Assembly (NCBI GenBank): GCA_046094825.1
Contig: JBJTIF010000057.1
Span: 1 to 5,058, forward strand
Reading direction: 5' to 3'
DNA from: JBJTIF01 sp046094825
Lineage (GTDB): Bacteria; Actinomycetota; UBA4738; HRBIN12
Length of the DNA: 5,058 bases
Positions 1-4,895 of this stretch are shown here, piece by piece. The translations under genes and the position numbers were made by a program. Within the stretch, counting starts at the first letter, position 1, and the number at the start of each line of letters is the position of its first letter. Below the pieces are notes generated by a model that was not told where the DNA came from, ran no database searches, and saw nothing but the letters and a program-made list of their open reading frames with translations.

Positions 1-1
1 C

Positions 2-247
2 ACCGGCGGCTCGAAGGGCGACACGCTCGTCGGCGACGCCCGGGGCAACGTCCTCTCCGGCGGGGGCGGTCCGGACACGATCTCCGGCAACGGCGGCAAC
101 GACCGGCTCTCGGGCGGCGGCGGCGTGGACCGGCTCTCCGGGGGCTCGGGGGCCGACGTCATCGACGGCGGCAAGGGGACGGACGTGTGCGACGGGGGTC
201 CCGACCTCGACACGTACAAGACCTGCGACGGGACGGGGACGCCCTAG
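2..247 (+). CDS. RTX/hemolysin-type calcium-binding repeat protein, C-terminal fragment
   Basis: This is the 3' end (81 codons and a TAG stop) of a gene that begins before the window. The frame reads almost entirely as glycine/aspartate nonapeptides of the RTX type (consensus GGxGxDxUx), for example GGGGPDTIS, GNGGNDRLS and GGSGADVID. In known family members these repeats stack into a parallel beta-roll that binds calcium between turns, usually in secreted or surface proteins. The last repeats diverge: repeat 7 is GGKGTDVCD, repeat 8 is GGPDLDTYK, and a TCDG tail follows. This leaves two cysteines 12 residues apart that could form a disulphide capping the roll (inference). No catalytic domain is visible, so the function of the whole protein cannot be told. 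The gene is convergent with the glycosidase gene, and only 20 bp separate the two stop codons. The RTX call is firm; substrate and role are unknown. Confidence 0.82.
   Translation, partial: TGGSKGDTLVGDARGNVLSGGGGPDTISGNGGNDRLSGGGGVDRLSGGSGADVIDGGKGTDVCDGGPDLDTYKTCDGTGTP
5..193 (+). repeat. Seven tandem 27-bp units encoding RTX nonapeptides
   Basis: Seven in-register 27-base units run from base 5 to base 193, each encoding one nine-residue RTX repeat: GGSKGDTLV, GDARGNVLS, GGGGPDTIS, GNGGNDRLS, GGGGVDRLS, GGSGADVID, GGKGTDVCD. The array is probably longer and cut off by the left edge. An eighth, degenerate unit (GGPDLDTYK) follows. Units 1 and 2 lack the usual second glycine or aspartate positions, so calcium ligation may be weaker there. 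Confidence 0.8.
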
Positions 248-267
248 CCCCGGTCGTACCCGAGCCG

Positions 268-1476
268 CTACGCCTCGCCGGGGTCGTTCCCGTCGTGGAT
301 CACGATCGCGCTCGTGATGCCGCGTTCGGATCCGTCCGATGGGCGGTTCACGACCTCGCCGCGGACCACCATCGTCGACGAGCCCCCGCCGTCGAGGTTC
401 ATCGCCCGCTGGCACCCGAGGTCGAGCATGAGCTGCGCGAGCTCGAGGATGCCGAGGCCCTTCGACCATCCGGTCTGCCGACCGTCCACGACGACGAGGA
501 GGATGATGCCGTCCGCGGTCACGCCGACCGCCGTGCGCGGTGCGCTGCTGCAGACCGTCGAGGTGCACGCGTCCTGCGTGATCTGCCCGCCCGACACGAG
601 CATCGGTCCGCCGCCGATCGCGTCGAACGTCCCCTGCCACCCGAACGTCCACCGCACGCGCACCGTCGCGCCCGGCCGCAGCGACAGGAGGTCGCTCGCC
701 TGGTCGGTGCCCGGCTGCGCGGTGAGGACGAGGCCGCCCTTGCGCTTCATCGGTTCCTGCGAACACGTCGAGCGCGCGACCTCGTACGACCGGACCGCGC
801 CGCCGCCCCTGTCCGCGGTCTTCGGGTCGCCCGCCGGCATGAGCCGCGTCGCGCAGAGCGACCCCGGCACCGGCTCGAGCGTCCCGCCGCGGGTCGAGAA
901 CGCCGCGATCTCACCGAGCGCGGGTCCGCCGCGGTTCCAGCGGTCGATCTTCAGCGTGCGGCCGAGCGAGGGCACCTCGAGGCCGATCTGCGGACCGAAC
1001 TCCTGCGCGCCGAGGAAGACCTTCGTGCCGTCGCGCGACACCGAGAACATCGCGACGTTCTGGATCGCGGTCTGCACGAGCTCGCCGTCCTCGGCGAGGG
1101 GGTGCACCGGCCGTCCGGGCTGCACCGTCCCGAAGTCGCCGTTCACCCCGGCGACCGCCTTCGTCCGCGCGACGATCTCCGAGAGCTTCGCGAGGACGGG
1201 CATCGCCTTGCCCGCGAGCGCGACGTCGAGCGTCGCGGTCCTCCGCGGGTCGATCCGCAGGATGAAGATCCGCCGCGGGGTCGCCTCGTCCACGACCCGG
1301 ATGAACTGGATGCCGGGAGCGACCGTCTCGCGGATGACCCGACCCGGCAGGGCCTCGACCCCGGCGGAGGCCGGCGGGGCCGTCAGGAGGCCTCCCAGGG
1401 CCGCCAGGAGGGCGAGGACGAGGGCGGCGGCCCCGCCCGACCGGGGGAGCGGGGAAGGCGCGCTGCTACCGTGCAT
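268..1476 (-). CDS. Secreted phosphodiester glycosidase (NAGPA) domain protein
   Basis: The predicted protein has 402 residues. Residues 1-38 look like a Sec signal peptide: a short Arg-containing n-region, a hydrophobic stretch around residues 16-31 (AAALVLALLAALGGLL), and probable cleavage after PASA at 38. The rest matches the NAGPA fold, named after the mammalian enzyme that removes N-acetylglucosamine from phosphodiester-linked glycans. Visible landmarks are VNGDF at 111-115, GGGPMLV at 288-294, RTAVGVTADG at 314-323, VDGRQ at 330-334, LDGGGSSTMV at 361-370 and the closing NRPSDGSERGITSAIVI at 377-393. The LDGGGSS and NRP segments are the family's strongest hallmarks. Bacterial members are often called exopolysaccharide biosynthesis proteins; the true substrate here is unknown. 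Five cysteines (208, 238, 304, 309, 355) follow the signal, allowing disulphides in an exported protein. I chose ATG at 1476 because it is the last start before the signal peptide. There is no Shine-Dalgarno sequence, so leaderless translation is possible. Upstream in-frame starts (GTG at 1515, ATG at 1581) would give an implausibly long charged n-region. Confidence 0.88.
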   Translation of the reverse strand: MHGSSAPSPLPRSGGAAALVLALLAALGGLLTAPPASAGVEALPGRVIRETVAPGIQFIRVVDEATPRRIFILRIDPRRTATLDVALAGKAMPVLAKLSEIVARTKAVAGVNGDFGTVQPGRPVHPLAEDGELVQTAIQNVAMFSVSRDGTKVFLGAQEFGPQIGLEVPSLGRTLKIDRWNRGGPALGEIAAFSTRGGTLEPVPGSLCATRLMPAGDPKTADRGGGAVRSYEVARSTCSQEPMKRKGGLVLTAQPGTDQASDLLSLRPGATVRVRWTFGWQGTFDAIGGGPMLVSGGQITQDACTSTVCSSAPRTAVGVTADGIILLVVVDGRQTGWSKGLGILELAQLMLDLGCQRAMNLDGGGSSTMVVRGEVVNRPSDGSERGITSAIVIHDGNDPGEA

Positions 1477-1482
1477 CCGGCG

Positions 1483-1511
1483 TTGGTAGGCGCGTGCCCC
1501 TCCCGTGCGAA
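1483..1511 (-). promoter_or_regulatory. Possible leaderless promoter of the glycosidase gene
   Basis: Reading the minus strand, a -35-like TTCGCA (1511-1506) is followed by a 17-base spacer and a -10-like TACCAA (1488-1483), which ends six bases before the ATG. This geometry places transcription start at or within a base or two of the start codon, and the absence of a Shine-Dalgarno sequence there fits. The match is modest (4 of 6 and 3 of 6 to the sigma-70 consensus) and no transcription data are available. The element lies inside the 5' end of the divergent propeller gene. Confidence 0.28.
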
Positions 1512-2445
1512 GCACCTCGCGAGCCGGCGCGCGGGCGGCCTCGCGTGCGCGCTCGTGCTCGTCGAGGCGGCACCCGCGCACGCGGCGTTCCCCGGTGGCA
1601 ACGGCCGCATCGTCTTCCGCTCCTCCCGGAGCGGCGCCCCGTACCTCTACGCGGTGAACGCGAAGGGGAAGAACCTCGTCCGCGTGACGACGGGCTCGGA
1701 CACCTCGCCGGCGACGAGCCCCGACGGCCGGAGCATCGCCTTCGTCCGGGCGATCGGCGGCTCGGCCGCGAAGCAGCGGGTCTTCGTCGCGAACGCCGAC
1801 GGATCGGGCGTCCGCCGCCTCACGGGCATCGCGCAGACCGAACTCGACCCCGCGTGGTCGCCGGATGGCACGAGCATCGTCTACGTGTCGCGCTCGGCCC
1901 CCGACGCGCCGTTCACGCTGTGGATCGTCGACGTCTCGTCGGGGTCGCGCGAACAGCTCACCGACCCGACGACCGGCGTCTCCGATCGCGGGCCCGCGTG
2001 GTCGCCCACCGGCACCCGCGTCGCCTTCGCCTCGAACCGCGGCGGCGGCCTCCCCGAGATCTGGCTCGTCGATGTCGCGACCGGCGCGCTCACCCGCGTG
2101 ACGGACAACGCCGAGTCCGACGCGAACCCCTCGTGGTCGCCCGACGGCCGGAAGCTCGCGGTGGACCGTTGCTGCGCGCTGAAGTCCTCGGAGATCTACG
2201 TCATCAAGGTCTCGGACGGCAGCGAGCGCAACGTCACGAAGAGCCGTCGCCAGGACACCGACCCCGCGTGGTCGCCGGACGGCCGGCGCATCGCGTACGT
2301 CTCGTCGGGCACCGACGGCAACCTCGACATCTGGATCGTCACGCTCGACGGGTCGCTCCCGCTCGTCCGCCTCACGAGCAACGTCGGCCCCGACGTCTCG
2401 CCGGACTGGGCCGTCGGCGCGGGCGGTACGGTGGCCGCCGCGTGA
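1483..2445 (+). CDS. Secreted TolB-like (PD40) six-bladed beta-propeller protein
   Basis: With a TTG start at 1483 the protein has 320 residues. Residues 1-34 resemble a Sec signal: Arg/Lys-rich n-region, hydrophobic GGLACALVLV, cleavage after AHA, and a mature start of AFPGGNGRIVF. The remainder is a run of PD40/WD40-like blades marked by SPDG motifs: TSPDG near 78, WSPDG near 125, WSPTG near 173, WSPDG near 218 and 263, then SPDW near 306-309, at a spacing of about 45-48 residues. The first strand (GRIVFRSSRSG) follows no SPDG of its own and probably pairs with the final SPDW to close the ring, as in other propellers. The N-terminal domain of true TolB is absent, so a Tol-Pal role is not supported; an extracytoplasmic binding or scaffold role is inference. 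A vicinal Cys-Cys pair sits near 230-231. The start is uncertain: GTG at 1471 is also in frame but would overlap the start codon of the divergent gene. The stop overlaps the typA start. Confidence 0.83.
   Translation: MVGACPSRAKHLASRRAGGLACALVLVEAAPAHAAFPGGNGRIVFRSSRSGAPYLYAVNAKGKNLVRVTTGSDTSPATSPDGRSIAFVRAIGGSAAKQRVFVANADGSGVRRLTGIAQTELDPAWSPDGTSIVYVSRSAPDAPFTLWIVDVSSGSREQLTDPTTGVSDRGPAWSPTGTRVAFASNRGGGLPEIWLVDVATGALTRVTDNAESDANPSWSPDGRKLAVDRCCALKSSEIYVIKVSDGSERNVTKSRRQDTDPAWSPDGRRIAYVSSGTDGNLDIWIVTLDGSLPLVRLTSNVGPDVSPDWAVGAGGTVAAA
2430..2434 (+). promoter_or_regulatory. Probable ribosome binding site for typA
   Basis: GGTGG lies seven bases before the GTG at 2442 and within the coding end of the propeller gene. 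It is one mismatch from GGAGG, a weak to moderate Shine-Dalgarno sequence. It supports the GTG start, though ribosomes arriving from the upstream gene may also re-initiate at the overlap. Confidence 0.45.
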
Positions 2446-4283
2446 GCGGTGCCACGGCCTCGCGCCGGGACATCAGGAACGTCGCGATCGTCGCGCACGT
2501 CGACCACGGCAAGACGACGCTCGTCGACGCGATGCTCTGGCAGTCGGGGGCCTTCCGGGCCAACCAGGACGTCGCCGAGCGCGTCATGGACTCGATGGAC
2601 CTCGAGCGCGAGAAGGGCATCACGATCCTCGCGAAGAACACCGCCGTGCGCCACGGCGACGTGAAGATCAACATCATCGACACGCCCGGCCACGCGGACT
2701 TCGGCGGCGAGGTCGAGCGCGGCCTCACGATGGTGGACGGCGTCATGCTCCTCGTCGACGCCTCCGAGGGGCCGCTGCCGCAGACGCGGTTCGTCCTGCG
2801 CAAGGCCCTCGAGGCACGGCTGCCGGTCATCCTCGTCGTGAACAAGGTCGACCGCTCCGACGCGCGGCCCGCGGAGGTCGTCCACGAGGTGGAGGAGCTC
2901 TTCCTCGACCTCGACGCCGACGAGCACCAGATCGCCTTCCCGATCCTCTACGCGAACGCCCGCGAGGGGCGCTGCGGGCGGTCGCCCGACGACCTCGCCC
3001 CCGACCTCGAGCCGCTCTTCGAGACGCTCCTCGAGCACGTGCCCGCGCCCTCGTACGACCCGGCGCACCCGCTCCAGGCGCTCGTGACGAACCTCGACGC
3101 CTCGCCGTACGTCGGCCGCATCGCGCTCTGCCGGATGCAGCACGGGACGATCCGCAAGGGCCAGCAGGTCGCGTGGTGCCGCCGCGACGGCTCGATCGAG
3201 CGCGTGAAGATCACCGAGCTCTACGTGACCGAGGAGCTCACCCGCACCGACGCCGACGAGGCCGGGCCGGGCGACATCATCGCGATCGCGGGGATCGAGG
3301 ACATCACGATCGGCGAGACGCTCTCCGACCCCGACGACCCCCGGCCGCTGCCGGTCATCGCCGTGGACGAGCCGAGCCTGTCGATGACGATCGGGCAGAA
3401 CACCTCGCCGCTCGCCGGGCTCGACGGCGACAAGGTCACCGCGCGGCAGATCCGCAACCGCCTCTCGCAGGAGGTCGTCGGCAACGTCGCGATCCGCGTC
3501 CTCGACACCGAACGTCCCGACACGTGGGAGGTCCAGGGCCGCGGCGAGCTCCAGCTCGCGATCCTCGTCGAGATGATGCGCCGCGAGGGGTTCGAGCTCA
3601 CCGTCGGCAAGCCCGAGGTCGTCACGCGGCAGATCGACGGCAGGCTCCACGAGCCGATGGAGCGCGTCGCGATCGACGCCCCCGAGGACTACCTCGGCGT
3701 CATCTCGCAGCTCCTCGCCCTGCGCAAGGGGCGCATGGAGAACACCGTGAACCACGGCACCGGCTGGATCCGCATGGAGTACCTCGTGCCCGCGCGCGGC
3801 CTCATCGGGTTCCGGACGGAGTTCCTCACGGAGACCCGGGGGACCGGCCAGCTCCACCACGTCTTCGAGGGGTACGAGCCCTGGCACGGCGACCTGCGGA
3901 CCCGCCCCACGGGCTCGCTCATCGCCGACCGGCGCGGGCAGACGACGTCGTTCGCGATCGTGAACCTCCAGGAGCGCGGCTCGTTGTTCGTCGGGCCCGG
4001 CGAGGAGGTCTACGAGGGGATGGTCGTCGGCGAGAACCCGCGCGCCGAGGACATGGACGTGAACATCTGCAAGGAGAAGAAGCAGACGAACATGCGCGCC
4101 TCGGGGTCGGAGGACACCGTCCGGCTCATCCCGCCGCGCGAGATGTCGCTCGAGCAGTCGCTCGAGTTCATCCGGGGTGACGAGTGCGTCGAGGTGACGC
4201 CCTCGCGCGTGCGGATCCGCAAGGTCCTGCTCTCCGCGAACGAGCGGACGAAGGCGGGTCGCGTCACGCGGTCGCGCGGCTAG
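2442..4283 (+). CDS. typA: Translational GTPase TypA/BipA
   Basis: The complete protein has 613 residues, the usual family size. TypA/BipA is an EF-G-like GTPase that binds ribosomes and acts in 50S subunit assembly and stress or low-temperature growth. The GTPase motifs are all present: P-loop AHVDHGKTT at 18-26, switch I EREKGITI at 55-62, DTPGHADF at 80-87, NKVD at 134-137, and a G5 element YANAREG at 170-176. A beta-barrel domain II follows (about 210-295), then EF-G-like domain III (about 305-390, with VQGRGELQLAILVEMMRREG at 364-383) and domain V (about 400-480, with PARGLIGFRTEFLT at 450-463). The TypA-specific C-terminal domain includes NMRASGSED at 550-558 and PPREMSLEQSLEFI at 564-577. 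The last two motifs separate it from EF-G and LepA. The GTG at 2442 is chosen because the protein then begins SGATASRRDIRNVAIVAHVDHGKTT, as expected. GTG overlaps the TGA of the upstream propeller gene by four bases, implying co-transcription and translational coupling. A 16-residue basic tail follows RIRKVLL. Confidence 0.98.
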   Translation: MSGATASRRDIRNVAIVAHVDHGKTTLVDAMLWQSGAFRANQDVAERVMDSMDLEREKGITILAKNTAVRHGDVKINIIDTPGHADFGGEVERGLTMVDGVMLLVDASEGPLPQTRFVLRKALEARLPVILVVNKVDRSDARPAEVVHEVEELFLDLDADEHQIAFPILYANAREGRCGRSPDDLAPDLEPLFETLLEHVPAPSYDPAHPLQALVTNLDASPYVGRIALCRMQHGTIRKGQQVAWCRRDGSIERVKITELYVTEELTRTDADEAGPGDIIAIAGIEDITIGETLSDPDDPRPLPVIAVDEPSLSMTIGQNTSPLAGLDGDKVTARQIRNRLSQEVVGNVAIRVLDTERPDTWEVQGRGELQLAILVEMMRREGFELTVGKPEVVTRQIDGRLHEPMERVAIDAPEDYLGVISQLLALRKGRMENTVNHGTGWIRMEYLVPARGLIGFRTEFLTETRGTGQLHHVFEGYEPWHGDLRTRPTGSLIADRRGQTTSFAIVNLQERGSLFVGPGEEVYEGMVVGENPRAEDMDVNICKEKKQTNMRASGSEDTVRLIPPREMSLEQSLEFIRGDECVEVTPSRVRIRKVLLSANERTKAGRVTRSRG

Positions 4284-4290
4284 CCGCGCG
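4273..4290. terminator. Perfect 18-bp palindrome centred on the typA stop codon
   Basis: CGCGCGGCTAGCCGCGCG is its own reverse complement over all 18 bases. In RNA it would fold as a seven-base-pair stem (CGCGCGG/CCGCGCG) with a CTAG loop that contains the TAG stop of typA. No T tract follows on either strand, so it does not match the classic intrinsic terminator. It could work with the second hairpin just downstream as a two-sided terminator or as a 3'-end stabiliser between the convergent typA and cyclophilin genes. The symmetry is certain; the role is inferred. Confidence 0.45.
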
Positions 4291-4298
4291 TCCGCGTG

Positions 4299-4313
4299 CG
4301 GGGCGGCGCCCCG
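4299..4313. terminator. Second hairpin between typA and the cyclophilin gene
   Basis: CGGGGC (4299-4304) and GCCCCG (4308-4313) form a perfect six-base-pair stem around a GGC loop. It lies between the convergent stop codons, one base from the TAG of the cyclophilin gene on the minus strand. It lacks a T run. Its position suggests a shared, orientation-independent terminator, as is common in very GC-rich genomes, but this is inferred from placement. Confidence 0.42.
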
Positions 4314-4314
4314 A

Positions 4315-4824
4315 CTACACCGCGATCTCGATGCGCTGGATGACGACCGGCGTCCGCGGGCGGTCCTGCGCCCCCGTCTCGACCTTCGCGATCGCCTCGA
4401 CGACGTCGTAGCCCTCGGTGACCTGGCCGAAGATCGTGTGGCGGTCGTTCAGGTGCGGCGTCTCCGCGACCGTGACGAAGAACTGCGAGCCGTTCGTCCC
4501 GGGCCCGGCGTTGGCCATCGCGAGCCGACCGACCTGGTTGAAGCGCGGGGTCCCCGGGCCGACCTCGTCCTTGAACGTGTAGCCGGGCCCGCCCATGCCG
4601 GTGGCCGTCGGATCGCCGCCCTGGATCATGAAGCCCGCGATCACGCGGTGGAACTGCGTGCCGTCGTAGAGCGGCTCCTGCCGCGTCTCGCCGTCGCGCG
4701 GGTCCTTCCACTGCTTCGTGCCCGTGGCGAGGCCGATGAAGTTCGCGACGGTCTCGGGGGCGTGTTCGGGCATGAGCTGGACCTTGAACGAACCCAGGTC
4801 GGTGACGAACGTGGCGGTGGGCAT
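4315..4824 (-). CDS. Cyclophilin-type peptidyl-prolyl cis-trans isomerase
   Basis: The protein has 169 residues, typical of single-domain bacterial cyclophilins. These enzymes catalyse cis-trans isomerisation of Xaa-Pro bonds and help protein folding. The core motifs are all present: FHRVIAGFMIQGGDP at 58-72, which supplies the catalytic arginine (R60) and the pocket residues F65, M66 and Q68; LAMANAGPGTNGSQFFVT at 101-118, supplying A104, N105, Q114 and F116; and PHLNDRHTIFGQV at 123-135, supplying L125 and H129. The position of the human cyclophilin A tryptophan that contacts cyclosporin is His124 here. No signal peptide or membrane segment precedes the domain, so it should be cytoplasmic. 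The ATG at 4824 is chosen because it directly precedes the first strand (TATFVTDLGSFKVQL) and has GAGGAG six bases upstream. A longer in-frame reading to 5025 would add 67 low-complexity Arg/Pro/His-rich residues and is not credible. It is convergent with typA. PpiB-like naming is reasonable, but I leave the symbol blank because paralogues cannot be told apart here. Confidence 0.96.
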   Translation of the reverse strand: MPTATFVTDLGSFKVQLMPEHAPETVANFIGLATGTKQWKDPRDGETRQEPLYDGTQFHRVIAGFMIQGGDPTATGMGGPGYTFKDEVGPGTPRFNQVGRLAMANAGPGTNGSQFFVTVAETPHLNDRHTIFGQVTEGYDVVEAIAKVETGAQDRPRTPVVIQRIEIAV

Positions 4825-4830
4825 CCCGGT

Positions 4831-4836
4831 CTCCTC
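4831..4836 (-). promoter_or_regulatory. Shine-Dalgarno sequence of the cyclophilin gene
   Basis: On the minus strand GAGGAG lies six bases before the ATG at 4824. It is the clearest ribosome binding site in the window and decides the start codon against the longer upstream reading. Confidence 0.8.
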
Positions 4837-4878
4837 GGTGGTGTCGGACGGTGCGGTCGGACGGTGATGTCGGTGGTG
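4835..4878. repeat. Short tandem repeats in the cyclophilin leader
   Basis: GTCGGACGGTG occurs twice exactly, at 4843-4853 and 4856-4866, a 13-base period. A degenerate third copy, GTCGGTGGTG, starts on the same period at 4869. TCGGTGGTG occurs at 4835-4843 and again at 4870-4878, flanking the exact pair. On the transcribed (minus) strand the leader therefore reads as repeated CACC-N-CGAC elements ending at the Shine-Dalgarno sequence. It is C-rich and poor in self-complementarity, so it may keep the leader unstructured, or it may be a protein-binding array. The repeats are seen directly; their function is unknown. Confidence 0.6.
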
Positions 4879-4889
4879 CGACGGCGCGC

Positions 4890-4895
4890 AGTCTA
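4890..4895 (-). promoter_or_regulatory. Possible -10 element of the cyclophilin gene
   Basis: TAGACT on the minus strand matches four of six positions of TATAAT and is the most A/T-rich hexamer upstream of the cyclophilin gene. It would give a leader of roughly 55-60 bases. No convincing -35 hexamer is found 16-18 bases upstream, so this is a weak call. Confidence 0.28.

Noticed and set aside
248..283. CCCCGG (248-253) and CCGGGG (278-283) as a terminator between the convergent RTX and glycosidase genes
   Set aside because: The arms are six bases with a 24-base loop and no T tract. In such GC-rich DNA this is expected by chance, and it runs into the coding end of the glycosidase.
187..1470. 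Long plus-strand open frame continuous with the propeller gene
   Set aside because: It lies opposite the glycosidase gene and is Arg/Pro/Ala-rich with no domain. The real propeller begins with a signal peptide near 1483. The extension reflects the scarcity of stop codons in GC-rich DNA.
314..1489. 391-residue plus-strand frame opposite the glycosidase gene
   Set aside because: The minus-strand frame has a signal peptide and clear NAGPA motifs; the plus frame has neither and is a shadow.
1534..1548. Lipobox in the propeller signal peptide (GGLAC)
   Set aside because: The residue three before the Cys is Gly rather than Leu, and the hydrophobic core continues after the Cys. A signal peptidase I site (AHA before AFPGG) fits better.
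1494..2441. N-terminal extension of TypA through the propeller gene
   Set aside because: In this frame the sequence is low-complexity Arg-rich. TypA homology starts just after the GTG at 2442, and the propeller motifs lie in another frame.
2196..3887. 563-residue minus-strand frame opposite typA
   Set aside because: It is made of Asp/Arg/Val/Leu-rich sequence typical of the antisense of GC-biased genes, with no motif, while the plus strand encodes an intact TypA.
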